Counted from the stretch's first letter, positions 1 to 15,428 are shown. The stretch is DNA of 64,000 bases from Oscheius sp. JU75 (GCA_037178855.1 JASJZC010000004.1:682001-746000); one strand, 5' to 3'. Program-made: numbers and translations. The notes: a model not told the origin generated them from the sequence alone.

Positions 1-280
1 TCATTCAGATAATGTTCAAGGGCACAGGACTTTGTCAGAGAGGAATAAGATTTTGATGTGGCGCGGTATAGTCTGTTCTACCACAAAGCAGGAAGCGCAG
101 TCATTTATATTCGCGAGACCTGATTGAAGAAATTTGGAGGGGAGGAGAAGAAACGAAAAAACCGAATGTCAGGCTTTGAACAAAGCTCCGAAACAATCGG
201 CTTCTGCTCGGAACAAGATCATCAGTTATATAAACATAATAAACATTGGACAATAAACATTCTATCAGTAGAACTTAGCT

Positions 281-1128
281 CTAAATGTAGGCTACAAGAG
301 GCAAGGAGACAGCCCGAATGTGCTGTATCATCAAAGACATCGTCGGGAGTTCGTCCTCGACGCTCTCGCCACCTTTCTTGAACAGATTCCCAAAGAATTC
401 TTCCTTCTTCTTCGGCTCCAGCGCTAGCGCGATCTCCCCACTGACTGAATCGTCAAGACAAGTCACGAGTTCAGTGGCAGTGGCCCGTATCTCGACCTCG
501 TTCACAAAAACTCGAGTCTGGATGAAGGCCTTCAGTTTCGGGGGCAGGTGTTCGGCATGATTCGGAAGATGCCATTGGCGATGTTCTTCCTCACATCGGG
601 CTTCTTCACTCCCTGCCACAGCTCGTCGCCGTCCGTCACTTTGTATTCCAGAGTGTGGCCGAAGTCGGAGATTTGGTCACCTTTTCGTCCGGCACGTACA
701 AGCAGTTTCGAACCATCGTAAAGTTTAAAAATCAACCGAGCTTCCTACCGCCCTCGAAGTTAAGATCCGAATGTTTGAACACCCAGAACTGGTGCGGGAC
801 GGGCGTCTTGAGGATGACACGCGAGTTGTTGACCACGCCAACATTGACCAGATACCAGTCGATGAGGACCTTGACACTGTCAAAATTCTTGGCCGTCTCG
901 ATGCAGTACTTGTCATTCTTCTTCATCCAAATCGCGACATTTCGGATCTTGGCCTCTTTTACTTCACCGTCAAGCTGCTTATAGGGATCCTTTTCCGGCT
1001 CGGGCTCCGTTCCTCCGTGCTGGTTGTGGACCGAGAGGATAATGTCACTTCACAGGTCCGGTTCCTTTAGCCACTTCGGTCGTCCTTACGATGAATTCGC
1101 CTGCGTGTCGAAGAAGACTCAAAAGATC
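281..1128 (-). pseudogene. Decayed Fer-type SH2/tyrosine kinase
   Basis: Read on the minus strand, an SH2 domain comes first: GEFIVRTTE (the FLVR strand, about 1060-1090), then DIILSVHNQ, then a run ending NNSRVILKTPVPHQFWVF. Kinase remnants follow: HSDLNFEGGRKLG (start of the glycine loop, near 740-780), KLYDGSKLLV (N-lobe strand), then directly C-lobe sequence with DGDELWQGVKKPDVRKNI and LPPKLKAFIQTR. The order matches the nematode Fer-like family. Breaks are visible: the FIVR and LSV pieces lie in different frames one base apart, the glycine loop and most of the catalytic core including HRD are missing, and the frame shifts again between FRIMP and EHLPPKLK (near 555). The last frame stays open to the stop at 281. 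I infer a non-functional copy of a host kinase gene. Confidence 0.6.
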
Positions 1129-2089
1129 ACCCTGCGCTAGCCTTTATAGCAAGGATTTGCGTTGTTTTACAAACTGCGTCCCGTTACAAATGCTGAACGT
1201 TCCGTCCGATTTTACAAAGAATAAGGTTTCGAAGACGAGTATTTGATTGAGCAATAAACTTTCAGCATCTCATTGCCCGATAAGCAAGCAAAGAGTGCCA
1301 GAGTAAAGAAGATACATGTGCCAGAGCCGCATTCGTCTGTCCAATTTCGGTTCAATCGTATTTTCTTCCGACCGATGAGTTGTACAAAATCAAGCCGGAC
1401 CCAATTTTTCAAATGAGAAAAGCTCTTAGACTTCATAGGATGCGGGTAGACAAAGCCAGAAGATTAGCTGAAGGCTAGGGCCTCTAAAGGTTACATAGGA
1501 AAATAAAAGAGAACCAATATAGCTTACAAGCAATCGAATGGCAAAAAAAACCGCGAGGGAGTCGAACTATTACAAACAGTTCTAGAGTAAAGGTTGTTAG
1601 AAGAAGATCACCAAAAACTGACCGCAAACAACTAATGTTACCATCTTCGGCTTGTTTCGCCATCAGACTACAGTAGTTCATTTGAAGGCTGTCAGCTAGG
1701 TTTTTAATAGATGGAAAGACTCCTCTTGTTCACAATGTCAATTGATAACTTCAAATCTCCAAGCTACATAGGCTTTTTCAAAGAAAGATTAGAGCGCAGG
1801 TAGACCATCTTCTATAGAAATCGATAAGAGTTGTTTGGAACGAACTTCTGGTATAAGCTGCGACCAAAGGACAGAAAAACGAGCATGCTCTAAACAGCTC
1901 TCATTCCCAAAATACCCATTGTGGGTGTCACAATTTGCACTTTAATTATAGCACGCCATCCGCGGAAGCAATGTTAGTCACGTTGCCAAACATCGACTAA
2001 GGTTACAAGCTCGTGCTCTTTTGACGCAAAGACGAACAAACAAAGAAGGATTTGCAGAAATGACATTTATTGGATTCCTCTTTCTGACC

Positions 2090-2293
2090 TCATACCTGGA
2101 TCTTCCAGTAGACAAAGTGAACGAGACCGATGATGCCGGCGTAGATGAGCAGACCGACCCCGAGAACGGGCCATCTCCAGACGGCATCTATCTTCATATG
2201 ACCCCTTCCCATTTTGGCCAAATGCGGGATCGAGGCCCTCAGAATGCTGTCCACTTCTGGTGTCGAGTTGAAGAAGCCGCGGAACAGGACGGA
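2090..2293 (-). CDS. C-terminal exon with one membrane segment, gene unknown
   Basis: A clear TTTCAG acceptor at about 2294-2299 (minus strand) opens an exon of exactly 68 codons ending in TGA at 2090-2092. It encodes LFRGFFNSTPEVDSILRAS, a short polar stretch, then one strongly hydrophobic helix (VLGVGLLIYAGIIGLVHFVY) and a four-residue tail, so it looks like the C-terminus of a single-pass or multi-pass membrane protein. I could not join it in frame to the upstream minus-strand secreted-protein gene (2657-3437), though it may be a further exon of that gene. Family not recognised. Confidence 0.4.
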   Translation of the reverse strand, partial: SVLFRGFFNSTPEVDSILRASIPHLAKMGRGHMKIDAVWRWPVLGVGLLIYAGIIGLVHFVYWKIQV

Positions 2294-2656
2294 CTGAAAT
2301 GGGAGAGAAATGAGAGGGATTTCGGCAGGTATCCAGTTGAGACGGGGTATAGATATCTGCTGATATATTGAGAGAATAGGCTAGCCGTCATCAGGTACTT
2401 TATCACGGTGGTCTTAGTGCTATGACTTAATAGTATCTCAAAATCAGCTTGTCTAGAGACACGTAAGAACTCTCTACCTATAAATATTACAAAGGTTGTG
2501 AGACTTTGGTCGCAGAACCCATGAATATAGGCGCCCCGCAGCTGAAATCTCCTATTTTTCGTTTCACAATTCAGAAAACTTCGACTACGACAGAGCTATT
2601 CTGTATATAAGCAAACAACATGAGAAACGTTTGTTTATATCGTCATCCAGCTTACT

Positions 2657-3437
2657 TTACCCCTGGTTTCCGTTGTAATGACAAGGACTAGTTGCAAACT
2701 GGTACGCTGTCGGGTTTCGGCAAGGCTCCTTCGACCTTTTCTGTTCTGACGAGAAGTAGGGATAGATGGTAAGTTTGGATGTTAGATGAGTTTCCCGCAC
2801 AAAAAGATTCAAAGAGCCCACTGACTTGAAAGACGTTGTATCCGTTGCTACTGCAGCAGTCGGTTCCCTTGTAGACGCCGTTCCAGATCGTATGATTGCA
2901 GTAGTAGCCGGTCTTCTCGTCCACCTGTTCGCAGAGCTCTACCGCCTGATTGCCGACATCACACTCAGCACTGAACTCGAAGCGTCTATTCGTCTCATTA
3001 GGTCGGAGCATGAAGAGACAGTGCTGTCCCTCGGCGAAGGAACAGCCACGCCAGCCGAAGGACAGCAGATCGTCCCGGACGGCGTAGGACAGATAGGGAC
3101 AGCTGCCGGTGAAGAGGGAGTCGACATTCTTGGGCCAGTTCCGCGAATTCTTAATGACGTAGTCCGGCAAATTGGCGTATTCCGCCGCGTCCGTGTAGTT
3201 CTCATTCAGGTAGTCGGCCTCCTCAGCCGACAGCGACACGTTCCAGAACTGATCCAGACCATTCTTCAGCATCTTGAGGCAGTCTTTCGTCGCCGAGCAC
3301 TGAACTTTTCGGCGACTGGAGGAAGAGGATGTACTCACGTTTCGATAGAACTCCTCCGGCGTCTCTATGTTCTTGCATTCGACGGTAGAATTGGCCGAGA
3401 GATGAGCCGGCAGCAGTAAAAGACACAGCCACCACAT
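2657..3437 (-). CDS. Secreted Cys-rich N-glycosylated protein, unknown family
   Basis: Exon 1 (2826-3437, 204 codons) begins MWWLCLLLLPAHLSA, a typical signal peptide, and continues with about a dozen cysteines (for example CSATKDCL, GWRGCSF, CCSSNGYN) and several N-x-S/T sites, so an extracellular or secretory-pathway protein is inferred. The donor GTCAGT follows VFQ. The best acceptor gives exon 2 (2657-2740), encoding a Cys-containing tail (KEPC, TSPCHYNGNQG) with a stop at 2657-2659. A second acceptor 6 bases upstream would change the tail frame, and without splicing the frame ends at 2688. No domain recognised. The 1.6 kb beyond its start (3438-5039) holds no supported gene before the divergent receptor gene. 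Confidence 0.55.
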
Positions 3438-5039
3438 GGGAACAGAGTGGCGACTGTCTGCAACTCCTTGTACTCTTAATTCTGTACTTTCGGCTTGATT
3501 GCTCCCAGAGTAATTAGTTACTTGTCAAGTCAGTTTGGGCACTTTACACTTTAAACGTTGAGAGGCTGTTGCTCCTGACTCTGGTAGATCGTCCTGGTTG
3601 ACCGAGAGGAGAAGATCACGGGCATAAGGATAGAACAGAGACCAATACCGTAGGACCGCGACTGTAAGTTTTATTGCAACGGGATATTATGTAGTTCTAA
3701 ATGCCCACAAGTCTCTGTTTGAAGCTTTCGTACGTTTTCTTGAGCGATCTTTACATGCTTTCATATTTTTTCTTGAGCAAAACCAAGCCAAAGAAACTCA
3801 GGTTTGAAGCGCTCATCAGGAAGTACCTCAATAGAAAAAGTCCCGAGAGACTTTTCACGAATCCGTTGACTAAAAAACCAACAAGGTGTGTCATCTTTAC
3901 AAAGTTTCTCTACAATTTGCAAAGGCGTCCGTCTGCGACACAAGTCAGAGACAACTGATTCCCGTCACTCCTCAGTAGATAGGTCTAGTTACATCTACTC
4001 GTTCAGCTGCTCTTCAAAGGAGACAAAAATCTGTCGCTAATCTCTGTTCCACTGCTTCGAGAGCAGCTGATTCTAGTCTGCTTTAGCGAATCGATGACCA
4101 CTCTTTCTGAGAAATAAGCCAGTTTTTGAGTTGTTTCACCTGTTTCTGTTTGGCAGCGTGACACATCTCGTCGGTTTTCTTGAATTCAAGACGTAGGTTT
4201 ATGGAAAACTAGTATTTCTCCTTTTCAATGCGCGAACATGTTGGCATCTCACAAATCCTAAAATGTCTTGTTTTCGCTTGTTATTTCACGTTTTCTCTTG
4301 TGAACTAGTCTCTTTGAGTCAGTATTTACTTTCGGCACGCCAAGAGTTATCTTCTGACACCATAAGGCTGAAAATGACAGTATAAAACGCAGGGGCTTCA
4401 GCACGAACACAACCAAGCGAAAGATGCGCATAGCGTATTGACCCGCGAATTCTTCCCTGGACTTATGAATCAGCAGTTCTGATCAGAGTTTTAGACCCAG
4501 CACGTCGCGAGATTTGACACCAAAAATGGCCGGAAACAATTGGCAAAAGCTTGAGTCGTTTCACCTGTTTCAGAATTGACAAAACTTTAGCACAAGAAAA
4601 TCGAGCCTGCGATTTTGTATTTTTGCCCTCAAAATATCATTTTTGAGCACATCATAGGATTCAGCTCATGGAGAGCTATCATTTAACCCCAAACTTGCCT
4701 GGAAAAACTTGTAAAGTTATTACTGCGGATGATTATATACAGAGAAAATCAGCACCAAAAAAAAAACAGGTTCAACTGTAGCATTGTAAATCATTCTCCA
4801 GACTCTTTTTACATCATCCAAGCACAAAAAGCAACAACCTTCGAGTAAACAGTAGTCAAATCCACCCAGTAGACAAACAGTCTCGAACAATGAAGGGATT
4901 AGGTAACCCGAATCCGCAGAGCGATGATCCCATTGACTTCTCGTTTGGTTGCAAAACGAACAATTTCCTCTCCTTTCCTATTAACCTCCGACACTTGTTG
5001 TTTTCGTGCGATTCTATTATTCTCGAGCCTATTCAGAGC

Positions 5040-6155
5040 ATGTCCTCTTGTCTCTGGAACCCCAACTTCATCGCGATGATCGTTTACGGTCTGCTGGCTC
5101 TCCCAGTATCACTTTTGAACATTTGGACAATTTTGAGCAGGAGAAAAGCCTTCAAAGGGTCCTTCTACCGCATCTACGTCGTCATTTCCGTCCATGTAAG
5201 TCGGAAATCGGGTTTGAAAGAGAAAGAGCTCAGGAAATGATAATGTACTTTGTGAAGTACCCAATAATAAGACTGCCCCTCTTCACTGGATCCACATGTC
5301 CTCTATCCACTTTTTTCGCTGCCAAAAGATTTGTCGGCCTGGATTTCATTCATTTTATTCACTGGCATGTGGGATTCACCGTCCTGATACTTGAGAGCAC
5401 AATTGCATTCGATCGCATCGTCATTATTCTACTCGAATCGCGGTGGAAAAAGGTTCGTTAGAACAGGTCTGACGCAAAGACCAATTCCTTCTAGCGCTGG
5501 CGAGAAATCTACGTCTATTTCGTGATATTCGCCATCTTCTTCCCCCTTATATTCAGCCACGTCGTGCTGAGGGACACGTCAAGGTACGAGTACTTCGAAA
5601 ACACCAATAATTACCAAATAATGACGTCGGTACAGGTAAAAAAAATTATTCCTGGGTGGAAGTCTGATTCAGTATCGAGACTATCTCTACAACGGAGCGA
5701 TTGGAATGCTACTGGTCTGCACGTTTGCCAGTCTCGTAATGAACTCGATCGTCTTGCACTCTTTCTGCTCGGTTCACTTGTGGTTTTCATACCGGAAATC
5801 TACGATTTCAGGGTAGACTACATATAGGATCTATCCAGAAAAAGACAGAGTTTAAACTGTTCATTTACAGCCTGATAGAACTGATTTCGGAGCTGCTGAT
5901 GATCGTCGTCTTCGTAAGTTCAGAAAACAAGCAAAGCAAGTAAATCAGATTTTACAACGATTCACGCCCCTGGAGAGCGCACTGTACGACTTCTCCCGCT
6001 ATTTCCTTCTGTTCACACAAGATGCGGTCACACTGCTGCCGCCCTTCATACTTTTGGCTACGAGTGCTCAGCTACGGCATGCTATAAAAGAACAGTTCTG
6101 TGGGAAAAAGAAGTTCACGCCGGTCACCAACTATTCGTTCACCTCGAAAAAATAA
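5040..6155 (+). CDS. Serpentine chemoreceptor, Srg-like
   Basis: Six exons (5040-5195, 5234-5452, 5495-5635, 5673-5812, 5871-5913, 5949-6155) join with consistent phases into 301 codons plus stop. The product has seven hydrophobic segments: MIVYGLLALPVSLLNIW, MIMYFVKYPIIRLPLF, VGFTVLILESTIAFDR, YFVIFAIFFPLIF, GMLLVCTFASLVMNSIV, LISELLMIVVF and DAVTLLPPFILLA. Length, the LPLFTGSTCP motif after TM2 and the end (PPFILLATSAQLRHAI) fit the nematode Srg chemoreceptor family, expected in the cilia of sensory neurons. Ligand unknown. Another Srg-superfamily class (for example Srv or Sru) is possible. It is a lone copy here, with none of the clustering common in chemoreceptor families. Confidence 0.72.
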
Positions 6156-6448
6156 AGCCAATGTTGACAGTTTTACTGTACAAATCATCCGTTATAAATA
6201 TGAAAAAATGGACAGCTCAAGAACCAGTAGACAGGTACAACAAGGGCAAACGGGGAAGGAAGATTGGGGAACTCTTATATAAGCACCTTCCTACATAAGA
6301 AATACGCAATTACGTATTCGCGGTCAAGACGGTTTTTTTCTGACTTTATAACGAAAAACGCGAACACGTAATCGCGTACTTTTTTTTTTACGTAAAGAGA
6401 TGCCTATATTAGAAGAAATACGGTAACGAAAAAAGGGAGAAAGAGCTC

Positions 6449-7335
6449 TTACTGCTTGTTGGCCTCTGCATCATTCTGGACGGGCTCGGTAACGTCTTCG
6501 GTCTTGTCGCTGCTGGTCGGCTCCTCCTTAGGCGGTTCCTCCCCGTCCGTCTTCTTCTCCTTGTTGCGACGGTTGAACTTAGACCGGAGGCCGCCAGTCT
6601 TCTTGCTGGCAGACTTGTCAACCTCCTTATTATCACTCTTCTCGTCATCTTTCGATTCTGAATGCTTGCTGGTTACAATATTGGGCGGGAAAAGAGCTCA
6701 CTTGAGTCGCCGTCTTTCTTTCCACTTGACTTCTTATCCCTACGGAAGAAGGGGAAGCGGAAGAATGAGCGACCGTCCTTTGCATCCTGAACAGCCGTTC
6801 CATCCGGCCCTCTAATATTGGCTGCTTCGATGCCCTTGGATCCTTTGACAAGATCGAATTCGACAACCTGGTCCGGGGCCAGGCTTCTAAGGTAGAACTT
6901 CTCCGTTTGGCTCATTGAGATGCCACTCTGGTGGCAGAATACGTCATCACCTTTTCCGTCTAAAATAAAGGCGTAACACCTGTACACCTGCCAAGATCGT
7001 ACCTTCGCGACTGATGAAGCCGTATTTTCCACGAACTGAGTACCACTTGACCGTTCCGCGGCAGTTCGTCTCGAGGACTTCCTTCTTCTTCTGTTCTTCC
7101 TCGAATTCCTTCAGACGTTCCTCGTAGGGGCGTCTGACCAACTGAAACAACCATTTTTCAAGATTGCTAAAGGGAATTTTACTCTGAAGGACCTGAAGAA
7201 ACGTCTACCGGCACTCTTTCCCTTCTTCTGGGACGAGGCATCTCCCTTCGAGTCAGACATAGTTTCTTCTTTCTTCTCATCGATCTTCAGCTTATCGAGA
7301 ATATCTCCGGCTTCAGCAACAGCATCGGCGGCCAT
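6449..7335 (-). CDS. Y-box cold-shock domain RNA-binding protein (CEY-like)
   Basis: Exon 1 (7183-7335) encodes an acidic/lysine-rich N-terminus from MAADAVAEAGD. Exon 2 (7003-7141) brings the cold-shock domain, GTVKWYSVRGKYGFISRE, continued in exon 3 (from 6959) by DGKGDDVFCHQSGIS, ending in VKGSKGIEAANIRGPDG. The RNP1-like KYGFI and RNP2-like VFCHQ strands are present, so single-strand RNA binding in the cytoplasm is inferred, as for C. elegans CEY proteins. The last exon is frame-ambiguous. The KDDEKSDNKEVDKS frame ending at the TAA at 6449 looks genuine by composition, but the best donor (GTGAGC at about 6704) and acceptor join into an arginine-rich alternative frame open to 6409. An alternative GTCAAG donor near 6729 restores the K/E/S frame. 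Confidence 0.8.
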
Positions 7336-7775
7336 TTTCGCAGAGGATTAACCTGCAATTTGTCAGTTTGGAACAATAAACAGCGGCGAACGTAATAGAA
7401 AAGAATATATACGACAAAAAGCGAATTTTCTCGTTCTTTTTAAAAATTTGACGCAGAACCTGTGGTTTGTTAATACAGACCAAAGTTAAAGAGTTAAAAA
7501 TTCTTTTTCTCGCTCAAACACTTGCACCACCTATTTGTATGCATTCGTAGCTTTTTTTTCTGGTCGAAAGACTGGCCGAAATGGAACATGCTATTTTAGG
7601 ATACTCTGCGCACGATTGCTTCTACGGTATACAGACAATTCGTGACGGGAGCCGTGAACCTGGAACTGGCGCGTTTTCAACAAAAAAAATCTTTTAGTTT
7701 TCCAAAAACAACGAAGAAGTACAATTATTATTTCACCAAAGTTATTCAAAGGGAACAGGTATTCCAGGTTGATCT

Positions 7776-8778
7776 TCAGTCGTAAACTCCTCGTTCCTCG
7801 TAGTCGTAGCAACACGGGCAGCGAAGGGATTCCAGGGAGTCGTCGATGGGACAAAAGAAGAATTCATAAACTCGGACACAATTTCCTGTATATTTTCTCT
7901 CTGAATTCAAATCTCACCCACCTCATCTTGCGGTCCACATCCGAAGAAACCTCTGTAGTAAGTTATCTTATAAGGAGGACAGCAAGCAGGCTTGGGATGC
8001 TCACAAACCCCAATCTTACAAGCCAATTGTCTTCTGGAGACCCCTCTGAACGAGGCAGTAGGGGTGATGGATTGAGGACTCACAAACAGGGACAGGCCGA
8101 TGTCAAGCAGTATCTTCGCAACACTCTCACGCCGCAAGCCCCACAGTTATGGTTGCAACCGAGTTCCTGAAATTGGACGTGCTGGAATTTGTTTTAATGT
8201 TCACTGGAAATCTAAGGATCCAATTACATTATCCAGTTAAGTCATCCCGTCGTCGGCAAACAGTTTCAGAAGGCTATGGTATGGGACCGAGTGAGAGCGT
8301 GGTCAAAAGACTGAGAAAGAGTAAGAGCCTCGATTCACTTTCACTGGACTTGACTAATTGAACCATATACTCTCGAGGCTCACACGATGGACCAATTCTT
8401 AGTATGTTTTTCTTCTGGTTATGAGATTACTACATAGAGCGAGAGATGTGACTCCACTCACAGCCACCCTGTCTCACTGTCATGGTTCAAAACGTTTTTA
8501 ATGGTTTCTGTGTTCTGATAGAGCCATAGCCTAAACTTCTCATGATACTCTTATATTACTGTCATCCCGTATTTCTACGAAACAGACAGAAGAACCGACC
8601 TCGAACCACGCTCCCCAAATCGGCTCCGTACAATTGGCCGTATTCGTGTTCTGTGTCGTCGTAGGAGCCATCTCTCTTCGTAAATAGCGTAAATCTATAG
8701 CTTCTATAGCTGGAAAGAACTCGGTGAAGACAGGAAAGTGTACATACAAACGAGTAGAGCTAGCAAGCAGAGCAGCAT
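7776..8778 (-). CDS. Secreted protein with nematode-type thrombospondin-1 repeat
   Basis: Five exons (8748-8778, 8600-8709, 8084-8166, 7918-8045, 7776-7885) join with consistent phases. The first is only 31 bases and encodes the signal peptide MLLCLLALLV. The mature protein contains CTEPIWGAWFEELGC, then HNCGACGVRVLRRYC, CPCLGVSRRQ, and CEHPKPACCPPYK. This is the nematode TSP1 layout, with CxxxCGxCG, an R-rich strand, CPC and a following CC. A second Cys-rich part follows (GCGPQDEVGNCV, CPIDD, CPCCYDYEERG). Extracellular matrix or cuticle association is inferred from the family only. The intron at 8167-8599 is much longer than the others. The gene appears only after splicing; no single open frame shows it. 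Confidence 0.72.
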
Positions 8779-11700
8779 GAATAAAGAGCTGCTGGGTAAA
8801 CCAGGGGATGAACTATACTAGCCGCGGTCAGCTGTGACAATGCTGCGAGGGCGGAACATTGCTGAAATGTGAACAAGCCTCTCTTTACAATGTTCTCTTT
8901 TCGAATCGCGACAAGGGGAAATGGGCTCGGTAGAGTGTATGTATCACAAATTGGAGGATCTGGACAAGGTTAATGATTGAAACGAACAGAAAGGGATGTT
9001 CAGTCCATTAGGTCCACTTCCAGTCTGTCGTGACCTTACAAAACCTTTGGTCGCCTTCCACTGTATAATACTGTCGCCAGACATGGCCGGACAGGCCGAA
9101 AAGTCAGGGACCGTTGATAATCATCGTGCAGTGCGCCCAGTCCAGGTGCGACATTCGTTTCGTCTCGGGACAAGGCTGTATTTTTCGGCGGAAAACGTCT
9201 CTAGGTTTTGAACTGCAAACTCAAAGTGGTAGAGCGTAAGAGCAATCAGGGCAAAGTTTTACGATGACATCAGACTGACATCTGAGAAACTAGACGGACT
9301 GAACTATTGTGTAGAGCTTCACTACCACTATTCATGATCTAGCGTTCCAAACCGACGCAGTAGCTGTTGGACTATCGATTGATACTTTGAGTTAGGAATT
9401 CTCTCCGGTCCAATTGTACGATTCTACCATAGATGTTTCGGTTTTCTTCAGAGGGAGTTCGTAGGACAGACGGCTATTACAAGAAGATAGCCTTATAAGA
9501 GTTCAAAAAGATGTTCTATTATGGGTTGAGAGTCTGTCTGACTATCCTGAAATATATTACCGTTCACTAACAGTTCGGTTGTTAGGTTGTTGTATAATGT
9601 ATGTTGAGTAAAGTCCTACAGAAAATGGATCTACTGTGCATAGGAAAAGAAATAGCTCGTGTTGTGTTTTGACTTTTGTAGACATTTCCCCGACTCTATT
9701 TGTTCTCACTATCGTCGTGATATTTCTGTATGTAATAATCTTCCTCATCTGTATCCCCTTCTTTGTAGCCCTGTTTGATGATATTAATGAAAACTGTAAA
9801 TGTTGAACCTGACCACTGAACTCTCCTCTTGGCGGCCTAAATAGAAACTCTCACCCAGTTCGACTCATTATCAGTCTTTCAGCTCAAAGGAACTAGGAAA
9901 GAACTTTCTACTGGGGGAATCCTATCGGCCGGGAAAAGCCCTTCTGACCGCCATAGCGACGATTTTGCTAAGGCCGTCTCCCCCACACCTGTGTTACAGC
10001 GTGTCGACGAAATCTCGCAACGGTCGCATAGACAACTATGGTTATAGACGGGGAGAGAAAGAATACCCCTCGCAGACGTCAATGGGTATTCCTGCCCAGC
10101 TTAGACTGTTTTCTCTTGGGATAACTGAAGACACAGTCTTAATCTCATGGTTCAGAGAGTACATGTCTCTCGCGTCTTTGTCCAAAAACTGTCTCTCAGG
10201 GTCTCTCTGGGAACATCCAAGGCTTACCCTGTCTCTCTCCCCCTCTCTCCCAAAAGGCTTCCCGTTCCGTGACCATCCGAATACGCCAGTTCATCTCCCG
10301 TCGATCACATGTCGGGTCCACGTGTTGTAGAACTGTGCGCAGTTCCAGTTCTCCTTGCACCACTACCGCGCTGACGTGACCGAGGGCTCTTCCGTTGCTT
10401 GGCCAAGAATCTCTAGTCTTTCTTCCTTTTCTATGGGTACAGTGACAGTAGTTTGCAAGCTGTACAGGCCACAAAGATCGTCCAAATCTTCCCAAAAGTT
10501 CAACTTCCTTTCACCGAAACAAACTGCGTGGTACGCCGATGTTCGATCTCTTCCTATGGATTCTTTCTACCGGTTAACAGTTGTTTTCTACCCTGAAACA
10601 ATGGTCGAGGCACACTTCTCATGCTCGTTTCATACTCATACTCACAGAGAGCTGGCAGTTGAACTCGTCTCTTGACCTAGACTCTTTCTTTTCAGCTCGA
10701 CTCATACTCATAGACAACTTGACTCTCAATTCAAAACCTCTGTGACTGAGCATCGAGTCCCAGTTCATGAGTCCGTCTCTTGACCACCGAAACAGGACTT
10801 TTCTTCCATCTTCGGAGCTTTTTTCTGCCCAATACGTGATTTAATGGTGTCTCTCGGTCCAGACTGACTATACCTCACTAAAACAAGCCAGTCCCTCAAC
10901 TCTGCGCCTCTTCTACAGACCTGCTTGACTTACTCCCGTCTATCCCATCTTTACAACTCTGAGTACCTATCGTTTACAATGGCAATCGTACTCGTGGTTA
11001 CATGATTTGTACCCAAAACACGCGATTCCCTGAATTTTTGCACACGCCCCTTTTACGATCACTTTATCCTTGATTAGGTTGTCTCATACGCTTTCCCCTT
11101 CTATGCTAGTACCTTGTCCATTCTTTGAAAACGCGTATTTTCTGCTAATCTACGTTCCCCGAATTCTATACTATGAACAGTTCCTCCCTCTCTTTGAACC
11201 GGTTAGAACACTATCGGAAAAGCGTCTTTCCAAAAACCGTACTGTCTCTCGCTTGATATCTTAGAAAGCCTGGCTAAAAGAGCATCTTGCTGTCCCACAT
11301 GTTCCCGTACTATCTCTGCTGAAATCCTATGTCATGAGACTAAACTCTTGTCTCAGATTCTCTGTTGAAACTATAGAGAGTCTCATTGGAATCCAAAGGA
11401 TCTACTCGACTCTCAGAACTCTTACCGTTCACTGTCACACTATATACCAGAGGCTCACTCGTATAATCTATGAGTCGCCCAAACAGAAGACATGGGCAGT
11501 CAAGGGATGGTCAAGAGTTGAAATTTTCTCTCACAGCACTTGCTCCACCAATGACTACTTCCGACAGCACAGAGATTAGCTGAGACGAAACGAAACAAGA
11601 GTACATATTCAGTGCATGACTCTCTCGTACTCTCTCGTTAGAAGAGTATGGCCAGTCTTCCGTTTCGAACCAATCAGCTGATCAAAGGACACAGACATTC

Positions 11701-11938
11701 TGCAGTCCTAGGTGTGAAGACTAAAAACTGTCTGGGCTGCCCCGTTCTCTCTTGTTGCATGCGGTCGAAAGATTTTCGTTGAAACGGGTCAGAAGAAGAA
11801 CTGTGGGTGTGCAAAAAAAGAGGCGCTAAATCACGCAACATTCCATCGTGGGACGTTGACAGGGGCGCTTCCCCAAACCACGTCACGTGAACTCTTTTCT
11901 CCTTTTCCCTACTTCGCTGTCCACATTTCATTTTTCAG
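8779..11938. other. 3.2 kb without a supported gene
   Basis: I find no exon series here on either strand. The segment 9000-9210 holds short frames on the minus strand that read like a worn coding piece (DWAHCTMIINGP, and VWRQYYTVEGDQRFCKVTTD after a stop), but nothing joins to them. From about 10.0 to 11.65 kb the sequence is rich in TCTC/GTCTCTC words with no clear period, like several long introns further right. The last 100 bases end in a pyrimidine tract and TTTTTCAG immediately before the tdo-2 start codon. Confidence 0.5.
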
Positions 11939-14833
<2,895 letters not shown>

Positions 14834-15428
14834 GCTGAGCTGGCCTTCCGTAGTAGGTACAATTTGTAAATACTGAAATGTTTTGGAAGAGAAACTGAAT
14901 AAATGTTGAACTCAGTCTTCATTTATCGTAGATAGTGTCAAAAATGGGTAAAAGACAGACGGCGATTAAGGGTTAATATGGAAATATCTACGATTGCAGG
15001 TGAGTTTGATAGAGAGAGAGACTGTTAAAATTAGAATGGATTGGTTGTGCTCCGATCAGATATCAGGCCAGAAAAGTGAACCCACAGTCAAAGTTTACTA
15101 GTAAATGAGAAAGAAAAAACAAAGTGAGAAAGGTAAATTTATACTGTTTGAACTTGGCGGCTGCAAAAAGGATGAGGATTACGGTAGATTTCGGGGAAGA
15201 CAGTTATTTTGGGATTCAGCACCACGTTTTTTGTTGTCGGTATCTCCTTTTCCTTTCCCTTGCTCGCGCTTTCTGTTGCCAGAAATCCAGGAAGTATTTT
15301 TCAGCGTGCTAAAACTGATGTACAGTAACAAAAACTTCATGATACCCGTTGTATTCGAATATTTACAGCCCTTTTCTCAAGAATTTCTTTTTCTAGCTAG
15401 GTTTTACGCGTTTTTATTGCAGAAGAGG

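Noticed and set aside
642-700. SDFG in the first kinase pseudogene read as the catalytic DFG motif
   Set aside because: Its position right before the DGDELWQG segment fits the C-lobe SDxWSFG strand better; the real DFG region appears deleted.
2826-3419. 197-codon plus-strand frame opposite the secreted protein
   Set aside because: Mirror of a coding exon with third-position bias from the minus strand; the minus strand has a signal peptide and conserved cysteines.
3701-3958. Open frame of 85 codons between the secreted protein and the Srg-like gene
   Set aside because: No family, no acceptor or donor in phase, and composition like AT-rich intergenic DNA.
10040-11650. TCTC-rich region as a tandem repeat or satellite
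   Set aside because: The words are frequent but I found no stable period or unit longer than a few bases.
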